DNA of 48,470 nt from CAYILR01 sp964364175 (GTDB taxonomy: Bacteria > Bdellovibrionota > UBA1018), in the NCBI GenBank assembly GCA_964364175.1, contig CAYILR010000035.1, positions 1-48,470 on the forward strand, given 5' to 3'. The notes under the pieces were generated by a model. It did no database searches, was not told the origin of the DNA, and saw only the letters and a program-made list of their open reading frames with translations. Numbering within the stretch: the first letter of the stretch is position 1; each line of letters begins with the position of its first letter. The position numbers and the translations under genes are program-made. Of the stretch, positions 36,962 to 46,191 are shown piece by piece.

Positions 36962-37962
36962 CCGAAAACCTCCGAGTGATTTAAGTACCATTCTACTGTG
37001 TTTTCCAACCCGGCTTCAAAAGTGTTTTTGCATTTAAACCGAAGTTCCTTTGCCACGAGAGAGTTGTCGATGGCATAGCGGCGGTCATGACCCAGGCGAT
37101 CTTTGACAAATTGAATTTGAAACGAATAGGATTTGTGATCTGCGCGGGGTTTTTTGCGATCCAGGATTGAGCAAAGAGTGTGTACTAAGTCGAGATTAGC
37201 TTTCTCGCACTCTCCTCCAAAACAATAACGACTTCCTGGAATACCCTTCATCAAAGCAAGTGAGATCCCTGCGCAATGATCCTGAACATGGATCCAATCC
37301 CTGACATTTTTTCCGTCTCCGTATACAGGCAGAGCTCGTCCTGAAATCGCACATTGAATCATATGAGGAATCAATTTTTCCGGAAATTGACGAGGACCAT
37401 AATTATTTGAACAATGTGTAGTAATCGCCGGGAGGCCGTAGGTGTGATGCCAGGCGTGAACCAGGTGATCAGATGCTGCTTTAGAAGCTGAGTAAGGGGA
37501 ACGCGGATCGTAAGGCGAGGATTCACTGAATTTTCCAGTGGGGCCTAATGATCCAAAAACTTCGTCTGTGGAAATTTGGACATAGCGAAAATTTTTCTTT
37601 TCATCTCCCTGGAGTTCTTGCCAATAATGCAAGCTTGCTTCCAGCAAAGTATAGGTTCCCACAATGTTGGTTTGAATAAATTCGGATGCTTTTTCTATGG
37701 ATCGATCCACGTGTGACTCGGCCGCAAAATGAATGAGGCCTGTAATTCTCTCTTTTTTCAGGATTTCAGCAACTGTGCTCCTGTCACAAATATTGGCTTG
37801 TACAAAATTAAACTGGGGGTGTTGAGCAGCTTGATCCAGATTTTTTCGGTTTCCAGCGTAGGTAAGCGCATCTAAGACCGTGATGGATTCAGACTGCGAA
37901 ATCATGCGGTCCACAAAATGACTGCCGATAAAACCAGCGCCGCCGGTGACAAGTAATCTCAT
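36958..37962 (-). CDS. rfbB: dTDP-glucose 4,6-dehydratase
   Basis: A 334-residue extended SDR. TGGAGFIGSHFVD binds NAD, STDEVFG carries the catalytic Thr-Asp-Glu, and YSASKAASDHL has the Tyr and Lys. Makes dTDP-4-keto-6-deoxyglucose. The ATG at 37962 is the family's usual start but has no Shine-Dalgarno; a TTG at 37983 would overlap the upstream stop as TTGA and add seven residues. Confidence 0.96.
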   Translation of the reverse strand: MRLLVTGGAGFIGSHFVDRMISQSESITVLDALTYAGNRKNLDQAAQHPQFNFVQANICDRSTVAEILKKERITGLIHFAAESHVDRSIEKASEFIQTNIVGTYTLLEASLHYWQELQGDEKKNFRYVQISTDEVFGSLGPTGKFSESSPYDPRSPYSASKAASDHLVHAWHHTYGLPAITTHCSNNYGPRQFPEKLIPHMIQCAISGRALPVYGDGKNVRDWIHVQDHCAGISLALMKGIPGSRYCFGGECEKANLDLVHTLCSILDRKKPRADHKSYSFQIQFVKDRLGHDRRYAIDNSLVAKELRFKCKNTFEAGLENTVEWYLNHSEVFG

Positions 37963-37979
37963 ATAGTTTTTATGGCATA

Positions 37980-38849
37980 TCAAAAATAGAGCGTCAGTCC
38001 AAGATTATGTGCAAAAGCAAGAATTGGCGCATTGACCCGGGAAAGCCCATAATCAATGGAAAGTTTGGGTCCCAGCCAACCTAACCCTGCTCCCCAGCCA
38101 TTGGCATAACGAAGTAGGTAGGGTTGACGTGCATTTTTGAAATTACCCAAGCGAATGTAGAAGTCACTCATCACAGTGATTTCAGCCCCGAATTCGTAAC
38201 CTATCCATCGGCCCCGCTCGAGGGAGGGAGTCCAATGCGGATCAACATAGAGGAGAAGTATCTCCATAATGTTGAACTTGGTTCCCAGAGTGATTTCGCG
38301 GTAGAGGTTGATTTTTTTGCCTTCAGGCCGCTGTAGAATGTTATCCACGATCATTGCAGTCTGAAACCATTTCATCACGATTCCCGTGACTGAAAACGTC
38401 ATGTCTTGATCTCCATGACGGTAATTTTGATCTTTGAAATAATATTTGGCTCCCAATCCAAAGCCTAGGCGATCCACTGCTGCTTTTGCCGCTCCCAGAT
38501 GAATCATGGTGTAGGGCAATCTGCGGCTGAGTCCTACGCCGGCCTGAAAAAGCGCAGTTTGTCCGTCCATGACCGAGGCACCCCAGGTGTTCTTGAACTT
38601 GTCCATTTCGTTACCGCTCTTGTACAGCATGCCGCTACCGCTCATGCTGTAGGTGGGTAAGAATGCAGTGAAAGATGGATTCAAATAAATAGCATCGTTC
38701 AGCAAAGGTCCCGCGTGTCCAGCGCCTCCGAGAGCCGATGTACGGGGAGAATGGAAATCCGAAGCAATAACGCTTTGCGTTGTAAAATGGGGTAAAAAGC
38801 CTGAAAAAAGGCTAAAAACAATGAATGTAAAAATAATGTTTACTTTCAT
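37980..38849 (-). CDS. Predicted outer-membrane beta-barrel protein (FadL/PorV-like N-terminus)
   Basis: A 289-residue exported protein. The signal peptide ends near VIAS, residue 31. The mature N-terminus TSALGGAGHAGPLLNDAIYLNP resembles the A-x-GGAG...D...NP stretch of FadL/PorV-type barrels. Strands alternate through the rest, and the last residue is Phe in LTLYF. It heads the dTDP-sugar operon, so it may act in envelope or polysaccharide assembly; no direct evidence. The start codon lies only 29 bases from that of the divergent dksA-like gene. Confidence 0.75.
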   Translation of the reverse strand: MKVNIIFTFIVFSLFSGFLPHFTTQSVIASDFHSPRTSALGGAGHAGPLLNDAIYLNPSFTAFLPTYSMSGSGMLYKSGNEMDKFKNTWGASVMDGQTALFQAGVGLSRRLPYTMIHLGAAKAAVDRLGFGLGAKYYFKDQNYRHGDQDMTFSVTGIVMKWFQTAMIVDNILQRPEGKKINLYREITLGTKFNIMEILLLYVDPHWTPSLERGRWIGYEFGAEITVMSDFYIRLGNFKNARQPYLLRYANGWGAGLGWLGPKLSIDYGLSRVNAPILAFAHNLGLTLYF

Positions 38850-38878
38850 GACGAGTCTGGTTAGATGATGCACCCATT

Positions 38879-39238
38879 ATGGCATTACGCAAGGAAAAGC
38901 TGGAAAGTTTTCGAAATGATCTGCTGGCTCGTCGCGCTGTGTTGGCGCGTGGAATCCACGAGGCGACACATGAGATGATTGAAACTGATCTCTCCTTCAC
39001 AGACGAAGTGGACCAAGCCAATGCGCAAGTCGATCGAGGCATGTTGCTACAGTTCAAAAATCGAGGTCGTGAAAGTCTGATTCAGATCGATGAAGCTCTG
39101 AGGCGGATTGACGAGGGAGTTTTTGGTGAGTGTGAGTCGTGCTCTGAGCCGATTGGTGAACCCAGAATGAAAGCCTACCCCGCGACAACTCTTTGCATCG
39201 ACTGCCAAGCCGAGTTAGAGTTTGAACGCAGACGATGA
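38879..39238 (+). CDS. DksA/TraR-family zinc-finger protein
   Basis: A 119-residue protein. An N-terminal coiled coil carries the tip motif DEVDQA (Asp42, Asp45, Ala47), matching the DxxDxA of E. coli DksA that reaches the RNA polymerase active site. The C-terminal four-cysteine finger is CESC-x17-CIDC. With both features it is likely a functional DksA-type regulator of stringent-response transcription, although shorter than E. coli DksA (151). Its stop overlaps galU as ATGA. Confidence 0.88.
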   Translation: MALRKEKLESFRNDLLARRAVLARGIHEATHEMIETDLSFTDEVDQANAQVDRGMLLQFKNRGRESLIQIDEALRRIDEGVFGECESCSEPIGEPRMKAYPATTLCIDCQAELEFERRR

Positions 39239-40107
39239 CACTTAAAGTAAAAAAAGCGGTTATACCAGCAGCAGGTCAAGGGACTCGATTTCTTCCTGCA
39301 ACGAAAGCAGTCCCAAAGGAGATGATTCCGATCATCGATGTGCCGATGATTCAGCACATTGTGGAAGAGGCAGTCCGATCTGGAATCCGGGATGTTGTGA
39401 TTGTCACTGCTCGGCACAAAGAAGCGATCGAGAATCATTTTGATTTTAATCCCGAGCTTGAAGACTCGCTCGAAAATAAAAATAAAAAAGACCTAGCTGA
39501 AATTTCTAAGTCAATTGGGCGCATGGTGAATGTGATTTCTGTTAGACAAAAAAACCCCATGGGATTGGGACATGCTGTGCTCTGTGCGGAGCCAGTGATT
39601 GGCCGTGAACCTTTTGCGATTTTGTTGGGTGATGATTTGATTGATGCTCAGGTGCCTTGCACTCGCCAGCTGATTGAGGTTTTTGAAAAAGAAGGCGCAT
39701 CCGTGGTGGGAGTCATGGAAGTCCCCAAACCAGAAGTTTCAAAATATGGAATTGTGGGTGGAAAAATGATGAACTCCACTCTGATGCACGTGGATCGATT
39801 GGTGGAGAAACCCTCTCCCCAAGACGCCCCATCGTGCTGGGCGATTCCTGGGCGTTATGTTTTGAGTCCTACGATTTTTGATTGTATTCGCCAGACCCAA
39901 CCCGGTAAAGGTGGAGAAATTCAGTTGACGGATGCTCTGCAGCTCTTGGCTCAAAGAGAAAAATTGCTTGCCTTTCGATACGAAGGTGTTCGCTATGATG
40001 CAGGTGATCGTTTGGGATTCATCGATGCAACGTTGGCCTATGCTCTGAAGCGCCCTGAATTGCGCGAGGGTGTGGTTGAGCTGATGAAGAAGCATTTAGG
40101 GAAATAA
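39235..40107 (+). CDS. galU: UTP-glucose-1-phosphate uridylyltransferase
   Basis: A 290-residue nucleotidyltransferase. AAGQGTRFLPATKAVPKEM is the activation loop, with FAILLGDDLID the metal-binding site and LVEKPSP the sugar-site Lys/Glu. Makes UDP-glucose for envelope polysaccharides. Coupled to the dksA-like gene by a four-base overlap. Confidence 0.95.
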   Translation: MTLKVKKAVIPAAGQGTRFLPATKAVPKEMIPIIDVPMIQHIVEEAVRSGIRDVVIVTARHKEAIENHFDFNPELEDSLENKNKKDLAEISKSIGRMVNVISVRQKNPMGLGHAVLCAEPVIGREPFAILLGDDLIDAQVPCTRQLIEVFEKEGASVVGVMEVPKPEVSKYGIVGGKMMNSTLMHVDRLVEKPSPQDAPSCWAIPGRYVLSPTIFDCIRQTQPGKGGEIQLTDALQLLAQREKLLAFRYEGVRYDAGDRLGFIDATLAYALKRPELREGVVELMKKHLGK

Positions 40108-40129
40108 CACTTTCGGGGAGGAAGGTATC

Positions 40130-40906
40130 ATGATCTGGGGGGTTCTTGCGGGACTTTGCGTAGCGATTCAATCCCTTGCCTGGGCTTATGTTCCCCCTTC
40201 TGAGTTCATTGTCAAAAATATTGCCGCAAAACATACTGGGCTCAGAACGATTAAAATCACTCAGAAAATCAGTCAGCTGGATCCATCGTTGCAAGTCACA
40301 ACGCAGGTGAAAGAAGTGCTGAGACTCGATTTTCGCACTGAGACTGCACAGTCCGTTATTATGGATGCTCAGGGACAAGCAGTGCATCTGCGTGAGGGAG
40401 TACCGATCCCCGGTCTTTGGAAGTTAGTTTTCAGTCCGAATCCAGCAACCATTGCAAGTGTCCTGATGCAATCTGGAGTGCCTATTCAAACCGAGGCTGA
40501 ATTGTTGAAACTGCCCACCGAGGCAGAGAGAAGAGCAGCTGAGAATGAGTCGATTGTGAGACTGCGCGGGCATACTGCGTGGCTCTTGGGTGCAGAAAAA
40601 TCACAGGGAAAACTATGGATAGAGAAAGATGTTTTCCTGCCATTCCAATGGGGAAGAATTAAGGATGGAGATTGGTGTGAGTCACAATTTGATCTCTATG
40701 CCTCTCAAAAGGGATTTCCATACCCACGACAGATCGAAATTTTGCAGAGAAATAATCCAGAAGACAGAGTGGATTTAGGTATCAGGCTGGAGTTGACCGA
40801 GATTGTGGCGAATTTTGAAAGCAGAGAAAAAACACCTGTTGTTGCTCCTGATATGTCCGATGCAGTAAAAAAACTTTTAGAAAATTATTATCGTCTGATT
40901 CAGTAG
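40130..40906 (+). CDS. Secreted protein of unknown function
   Basis: A 258-residue exported protein (signal peptide through SLAWA, residue 18). The mature region has long alternating strands and one short cysteine-containing loop (GDWCESQFD), giving a vague LolA/lipoprotein-sorting-like impression: FIVKNIAAKHTGLRTIKITQ at the start, then AWLLGAEKSQGKLWIEKDVFLP in the middle. That resemblance is weak. Strong ribosome-binding site GGGGAGGAAGG. It lies between galU and priA, 14 bases before priA. Confidence 0.7.
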   Translation: MIWGVLAGLCVAIQSLAWAYVPPSEFIVKNIAAKHTGLRTIKITQKISQLDPSLQVTTQVKEVLRLDFRTETAQSVIMDAQGQAVHLREGVPIPGLWKLVFSPNPATIASVLMQSGVPIQTEAELLKLPTEAERRAAENESIVRLRGHTAWLLGAEKSQGKLWIEKDVFLPFQWGRIKDGDWCESQFDLYASQKGFPYPRQIEILQRNNPEDRVDLGIRLELTEIVANFESREKTPVVAPDMSDAVKKLLENYYRLIQ

Positions 40907-40920
40907 GGGTTTTTTGATTC

Positions 40921-42936
40921 ATGATTATTTCTGTAGCGATTCCCCGCCCTGTCGAGGGGTTTTTCACTTATCGAGTTCCAGAAGAGCTGAGAGGGAAGCT
41001 TTTGCCAGGATGTTGGGTGAAAGTTCCGTTTGGGCGTGGATCCACGCATGCTTTTATTGTCGAGGTAGAGCAAGAGGATAGTGCGTTGACGCCTGGCCTT
41101 GATCCCGCATCACTTAAAAACATTCAAGAACTGGGCTCTGCTGAGCCGGTGATTTCGCCCGACGTAATGCAGCTCTGCAGATGGGCTGCGGCATATTATC
41201 ACACCCCGTTGGGAGAATTGCTCAATTGCGCCGTTCCAAAGGCTGCACTGGGGATGAAAACTGCACGAAAAGAAGCACGATCATTGAATAAAATTTTGCC
41301 ATTTGATGCAAACATCGAAGTTCCGCCGTTGAGATTGAATGAGGAACAAACGGAGGCTGTTCGTTTGGCAGAGGCGGATCAGTCACGAAAACCGATTTTA
41401 CTCGAAGGAGTGACTGGGAGCGGAAAGACAGAAGTGTATCTCTCGATCGCCAGAAAAATTCTTGATCAGGGGAAATCAGTTTTGATCCTTGTCCCTGAGA
41501 TTGCGCTGACACCGCAATTGCACACCCGTCTGGAAAAAGGCCTGGGACAGCGGGTGGGGCAGTGGCACTCAGCACTTTCGGATGGAGTTCGCAGGGATTT
41601 GGCTGCGGCCTTGCGCAGTGGTGAGTTGCGAGTTTTGGTCGGTGCAAGATCGGCTGTTTTCGCCCCCCTGAAAGATTTGTCGCTGATCATCGTGGATGAG
41701 GAACATGACTCATCGTACAAGCAGGAAGATCGCGTCAAATACCATGCGCGGGATCTGGCTGTTTTGCGCGCTCGAAATCTGGGGGCAACCGTGATTTTAG
41801 GCTCAGCTACGCCCAGCATGGAGAGTTTAGAGCGGGCAAGAGAGGGTCGGTATCAACATCTTCGATTGAAAAAAAGATTTTCAAATCGACCGATGCCACT
41901 GGTTGAAACTGTGGATTTGAAGATAGAACCCTGGGTTGCGGGTCTTCAAGCCCCATTGGCAGAGAAAACACGGGATGCGATCCGTGAGGTTTTGGCTAAG
42001 GGTGAACAGGCTTTGATTTTTCTCAATCGTCGCGGTTTTGCTGCATTTATTTTATGTGAAGATTGCGGGCATGTGACGGAGTGTCCCGATTGCTCGATTT
42101 CTTTGACATTCCACAAGAAGCAGCGCCTGCTCAAATGTCATTTCTGTGGTTTGCAGCAGTCTGTTCCAGAGCAATGCACAAAGTGTACAGGGCTCAATCT
42201 CAAGCCCATGGGGGCGGGGACGGAGAGTTTAGAAGAAGAGTTGCCGCAATTGATTCCCGAGATGATTCCGCTGCGTTTAGATCGAGATCAAGTGACGAGT
42301 GCCACGCGACTGGGTCAGGTTTTGGAAGAATTTCGTTCAGGCAAGGCCAATACTTTGCTGGGTACACAGATGCTGGTGAAAGGGCATGATTTTCCGGGTG
42401 TCACTCTGGTTGTGGTTGTTTTGGCGGATGGATTATTTAGCTGGCCAGACTTTAGATCGTGCGAACGAGCACTTCAGGTTTTGACTCAGGTTTCTGGCAG
42501 AGCGGGTCGTGGTGAGATACCAGGGAAAGTTTTGATTCAAACTTTTCAGCCCGACCACCCTGTTTTGAAAATCATTCGGGGTGAATTGCCATTTGAGACT
42601 TGGATGGATCAGGAACGGGAAGTGCGACAACTTTTGAGCTACCCTCCTTTTGGGCGGCTTGCAAAAATCCGATTTGAGTCAAAAAATTCTCGCGATGCAG
42701 AAATGCAGGCCAAGAATGTTTGTGACCAACTTCAACAGCGGAATATTGGCGGTCTTGAAATTCTAGGTCCAAGCGAAGCTTTGATTGAGAAAGCAAAGGG
42801 CCTGTACCGATGGGATTTAATTTTAAGGTCAACACAAGTGCCTGCTTTGCATTCTGCTGTGGAGTGGATTCAAAAAGTTTGCCGACAGCAGAAATTTACT
42901 CCTATTGTGGAGATTGATCCTTATACGGTAGGATGA
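40921..42936 (+). CDS. priA: Primosomal replication protein N' (PriA helicase)
   Basis: A 671-residue DNA helicase that restarts stalled forks. The N-terminal DNA-binding domain starts with SVAIPRPVEGFFTYRVP. Walker A is GVTGSGKTEVY, Walker B is IIVDEEHDSSYKQ, and the zinc region has eight cysteines (CEDC, CPDC, CHFC, CTKC). Helicase motifs V-VI include LLGTQMLVKGHDFP and QVSGRAGR. Slightly shorter than E. coli PriA (732). Confidence 0.96.
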   Translation: MIISVAIPRPVEGFFTYRVPEELRGKLLPGCWVKVPFGRGSTHAFIVEVEQEDSALTPGLDPASLKNIQELGSAEPVISPDVMQLCRWAAAYYHTPLGELLNCAVPKAALGMKTARKEARSLNKILPFDANIEVPPLRLNEEQTEAVRLAEADQSRKPILLEGVTGSGKTEVYLSIARKILDQGKSVLILVPEIALTPQLHTRLEKGLGQRVGQWHSALSDGVRRDLAAALRSGELRVLVGARSAVFAPLKDLSLIIVDEEHDSSYKQEDRVKYHARDLAVLRARNLGATVILGSATPSMESLERAREGRYQHLRLKKRFSNRPMPLVETVDLKIEPWVAGLQAPLAEKTRDAIREVLAKGEQALIFLNRRGFAAFILCEDCGHVTECPDCSISLTFHKKQRLLKCHFCGLQQSVPEQCTKCTGLNLKPMGAGTESLEEELPQLIPEMIPLRLDRDQVTSATRLGQVLEEFRSGKANTLLGTQMLVKGHDFPGVTLVVVVLADGLFSWPDFRSCERALQVLTQVSGRAGRGEIPGKVLIQTFQPDHPVLKIIRGELPFETWMDQEREVRQLLSYPPFGRLAKIRFESKNSRDAEMQAKNVCDQLQQRNIGGLEILGPSEALIEKAKGLYRWDLILRSTQVPALHSAVEWIQKVCRQQKFTPIVEIDPYTVG

Positions 42937-42960
42937 TTGGATGTCGGGGAAATATAGAAA

Positions 42961-43716
42961 TTGAGCAGGGAGAGCGAAGGCCGTCGCAGGCAGATGGAGA
43001 AGAGCGCCGAGAAGGCGGAAGAAGAAAAGCGCAGGGAGCTTTTCAGGCGTCGGTTGGACATCGCAAAAAACGGGCTAAAAAGCTACCAATTGCATCGGAT
43101 TGGGGAGGCAGCGGTAGCATTTCATACTTACATTAAGGTTCTTGAAGATTGGAAAAGAGTTCCAGATGGTGAACTGAATCCAACTTTATTTCATCCCAAA
43201 GAAGAAGCGGGCGAACTGCTGCTTTTGACTGGCGTCTACTGGGATTTGGCCAAAATGTACGATCGAACCAAAAATCGCCAAAAAGAATTTCAACATTATT
43301 TAGGTAAGTACGTTATTTTTTCAAAAGGCACAGCTTATCAGCAGATGTCTGTTGAAACTCTTCGGAAATACATAGCTAAAGGAGCTGCTTTGCATCCGGA
43401 GGCTTTTCGACAGGCTTTTGTTGAATTGGGAGGTGGAAAATGTTTTGTTGTGACATCGCTTTTGGACGTTACGGACGAGGCCACTCTGTGCATTTTTCGG
43501 GATTTTAGAGATGGATACTTAGTTAGGCATCAGCTGGGACGACTTGCCGTTGATGCTTACTATCGTGTGTCGCCAAAAATGGTTCCTTGGATTGATCGCC
43601 TGCCGCGTTACGGACGGGTAGTGCTTGGAAAGTCCTTGGATCAATTGGCTAGAACTATTTCAACAGTGTGCCGATTCGAGAAGGCCGAAAGTAGTACTGA
43701 CTTTCCGAAAAATTGA
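42961..43716 (+). CDS. CFI-box-CTERM-like protein of unknown function
   Basis: A 251-residue protein. The N-terminal 45 residues are highly charged and helical. A middle helical region (residues about 45-150) has TPR-like spacing. From residue 159 the segment CFVVTSLLDVTDEAT, then LCIFRDFRDGYLVRHQLGR and YYRVSPKMVPWI, matches the C-terminal CFI-box domain, whose usual start is CFIATAAYG; here the second half of that block differs. TTG start at 42961 with GGGGAA upstream, or ATG at 42994. Its last 62 bases are antisense to lepB. Confidence 0.65.
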   Translation: MSRESEGRRRQMEKSAEKAEEEKRRELFRRRLDIAKNGLKSYQLHRIGEAAVAFHTYIKVLEDWKRVPDGELNPTLFHPKEEAGELLLLTGVYWDLAKMYDRTKNRQKEFQHYLGKYVIFSKGTAYQQMSVETLRKYIAKGAALHPEAFRQAFVELGGGKCFVVTSLLDVTDEATLCIFRDFRDGYLVRHQLGRLAVDAYYRVSPKMVPWIDRLPRYGRVVLGKSLDQLARTISTVCRFEKAESSTDFPKN

Positions 43717-44416
43717 ACCACCAGGAAAGCCAAATGACCATGGCCTTGCCTCGAATGTTCTTGAAAGGGACGAATCCCCAAAAACGGCTGTCATTGGAAA
43801 AGTCACGATTGTCGCCCATTACGAATAAATGATCTGCGGGTATGGTTGTGGGTAGATGATTCTCAGCCCAAAAATTGGTGTGATCAATCATGATCGTGTG
43901 TTCGAGCTGATCAATTTTTTCGTGATAGAGATCCAAGTTGGTTCGGCTGTATTTTGGATCATCGAGAGAGTTATAAATTTTTTCACTTTCCTCGGGTTTA
44001 AACTTCTGCTGCTCAGCGGGTTTGCCGTTGATGTAGAGAACTTTGCTGCGGACCTCAATGGTGTCGCCAGGCACGCCCACGACGCGTTTGATGTAATAAA
44101 GACTTTCGTCTTTAGGGAAAGTGAAAACGATGATGTCCCCTCGCTTGGGAGGATCACGAGGAATCAGATAGATCGGGTGATCCAAAATCCAGTCACTGAA
44201 GGGAAGCTTGATCCCATATGAGAATTTGTTCACAAAAATATGATCCCCGATCAAAAGCGTGGGAATCATCGACCCCGATGGGATCTTAAAAGCCTCCACG
44301 ATGCTGGATCGGATGGTGAAAACGAGTAAAAGAGCGAGGCCTAAAGAGGTGACGTTTTCAATGATCCATTTTTTTTTGGATTTGTTCGAATTGGTTGCTG
44401 TTTCAGCTTGTGACAT
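43655..44416 (-). CDS. lepB: Signal peptidase I
   Basis: A 253-residue membrane serine protease. One N-terminal transmembrane helix is followed by box B IPSGSMIPTL with catalytic Ser49, box D YYIKRVVGVPGD with Lys110, and box E MGDNRDFSNDSRFWG. It removes Sec signal peptides, needed for the many secreted proteins here. No second membrane helix, unlike E. coli LepB. Convergent with the CFI-box gene, overlapping by 62 bases. Confidence 0.95.
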   Translation of the reverse strand: MSQAETATNSNKSKKKWIIENVTSLGLALLLVFTIRSSIVEAFKIPSGSMIPTLLIGDHIFVNKFSYGIKLPFSDWILDHPIYLIPRDPPKRGDIIVFTFPKDESLYYIKRVVGVPGDTIEVRSKVLYINGKPAEQQKFKPEESEKIYNSLDDPKYSRTNLDLYHEKIDQLEHTIMIDHTNFWAENHLPTTIPADHLFVMGDNRDFSNDSRFWGFVPFKNIRGKAMVIWLSWWFNFSESQYYFRPSRIGTLLK

Positions 44417-44469
44417 AGATTATTCTCTTTCTATATCATAAGGGCCCGAGAAACAATTGAAGACATAGC

Positions 44470-45546
44470 ATGAAAACATTAGAGAGGTATATAGCGGGGG
44501 TTTTTCTCAAGAATTTTCTCATGGCCTCGCTCGGGCTGACAGCAATTTACCTTTTTCAAAAACTGATCGGTGACTTAATCGATGCCGAATTCCCTGCAGA
44601 GAAGGTTTTATTCCATGATTTTTTACAGATTCCTGCGATTTATGTGCAGATGTCACCTCCCGCTGCGCTCTTGGGGACCGTGCTGACTTTGTCCGGATTG
44701 AGCAGGTCCAACGAGCTGATTGCTTGTTTTTCAATCGGATATGGATTGAAGAGAATCCTGTCGGTGGTAGTTGCTTTGGTTTTTATTATTTGCAGTCTGA
44801 TGCTGGTGTTTCAGGATCGCATCTTGCCGCCGGTTTTTAAAAAGCAGACCATCTATTATTGGCGGGAAATGAAGAAAAAGACGGACTTTTTCTTGGATGT
44901 TAAACAAGACAAGATTTGGTATCGATCAAAAAATCTGATTTATAATCTCAGGACTTTTGAGCCACAGACGAAAACCATTTTTGGAATGGCTATCTATCAT
45001 TTCAACGACCAGTTTGAGCTTAAGCAAGTCATTGAGGCGGAGAAGGCGGTTTTCACTTCGGTAGGCTGGAAGCTGATGAACGGTACAGCCACCTCTTTTG
45101 TTCCAGAGGACCCTTTTCCAGTGGTTAAAAAATTTGCAGAGAGAGAGATGCAGATTGAGGAAAAACCCTCAGATTTTCAGGAAATTGAGAAGGAAGTCGA
45201 TGGGCTTCGACTCAAGGAATTGTATCGCTACATTCAGAGGACAAAAACAACTGGGGCGGATACCAAGGCCTACGAGGTTAAGTTTCATTCAAGAATCAGC
45301 CTGAGTTTCATTCCTCTGGTCATGTGTTTTCTTGGAGTTCCATTTTCCGTTCGAGGTCGACGCGAAGGGGGCGTGGCCAAGGATTTTGGGATTTGCATGG
45401 CGATTACTTTTTTCTATTGGCTTTTCCATTCGGTAGGATTATCTCTGGGAACAAATGGTGCACTGCCGCCGTGGCTCGCTGCATGGCTTCCGAGTATGAT
45501 CTTCGCAGCCTTGGCGGCAGTGCTCATTGTTCGTCAATCGAAGTAA
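44470..45546 (+). CDS. LPS export permease LptF/LptG family
   Basis: A 358-residue YjgP/YjgQ-type permease. Membrane helices near residues 10-30, 55-75 and 100-118 precede a periplasmic jellyroll domain (about 130-260), and three helices follow at the C-terminus (FIPLVMCFLGVPF onward). It would work with LptB to extract lipopolysaccharide from the inner membrane. The N-terminus ERYIAGVFLKNFLMASLGL fits LptG slightly better than LptF. Only one of the pair is in the window. Ends three bases before def. Confidence 0.88.
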   Translation: MKTLERYIAGVFLKNFLMASLGLTAIYLFQKLIGDLIDAEFPAEKVLFHDFLQIPAIYVQMSPPAALLGTVLTLSGLSRSNELIACFSIGYGLKRILSVVVALVFIICSLMLVFQDRILPPVFKKQTIYYWREMKKKTDFFLDVKQDKIWYRSKNLIYNLRTFEPQTKTIFGMAIYHFNDQFELKQVIEAEKAVFTSVGWKLMNGTATSFVPEDPFPVVKKFAEREMQIEEKPSDFQEIEKEVDGLRLKELYRYIQRTKTTGADTKAYEVKFHSRISLSFIPLVMCFLGVPFSVRGRREGGVAKDFGICMAITFFYWLFHSVGLSLGTNGALPPWLAAWLPSMIFAALAAVLIVRQSK

Positions 45547-45549
45547 TCC

Positions 45550-46191
45550 ATGGCCAAACTCAAAATCTACACATTTCCTGATATAGTATTGGCGCAAAAA
45601 GCGCAGCCAGTGGCGCGTGTAGAAAAATCCATGCATAAACTGGCAGACGATATGTTGGAGACGATGTATCACGCGCCTGGGATCGGGCTTGCTGCGAATC
45701 AAGTGGGGATTTTACAGCGAGTTTTAGTTTTGGATACCGAGTATGATTACGAAGAATTTCCAGAGGAAATTGATCCACCCGTGAGTGTAGAGGGTGCTGA
45801 AGTGGTCACGGGCGGCGTGATTCGAAACAAGAATCCTATCATTGTGATCAATCCCGAAATTATTCTGAGCGAGGGGAGTATTTTGTTTGAAGAGGGATGC
45901 TTGTCGGTTCCCGACTTCAACGCTCAGGTCAAAAGATTTAAGAAAATTAAATTGAAATATCTCGATGTGGATGGACTCGAACAAACTTTGACCGCGGAGG
46001 GTTTGCTAGCCGTTGCGATTCAGCACGAGATGGATCACCTCGAGGGACGATTGTTCATTGATCGATTGAGTCCTTTGAAAAAAGAGATGACTAAGAAAAA
46101 ATTATTGAAGGAGCGCAGACAGCACGATGAGGATGTGCGCGATGGGTTTTTTCCAGAGAGTAAACGCCGTGGGAAAAAGGATTTTCGGTAA
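45550..46191 (+). CDS. def: Peptide deformylase
   Basis: A 213-residue metalloenzyme that removes formyl from nascent proteins. Motif 1 GIGLAANQVG, motif 2 EEGCLSV with metal ligand Cys117, motif 3 QHEMDHLEG with His159, Glu160 and His163. An insertion of roughly 30 residues (EYDYEEFPEEIDPPV and following) lies between motifs 1 and 2, and a basic C-terminal tail extends past motif 3, so it is longer than E. coli Def (169). Its stop overlaps fmt as TAATG. Confidence 0.95.
   Translation: MAKLKIYTFPDIVLAQKAQPVARVEKSMHKLADDMLETMYHAPGIGLAANQVGILQRVLVLDTEYDYEEFPEEIDPPVSVEGAEVVTGGVIRNKNPIIVINPEIILSEGSILFEEGCLSVPDFNAQVKRFKKIKLKYLDVDGLEQTLTAEGLLAVAIQHEMDHLEGRLFIDRLSPLKKEMTKKKLLKERRQHDEDVRDGFFPESKRRGKKDFR

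Noticed and set aside
42933..43136. Short open frame with an ATG after priA.
   Set aside because: It lies out of frame with the CFI-box protein and has no coding signal; the TTG/ATG frame beside it carries a recognisable domain.
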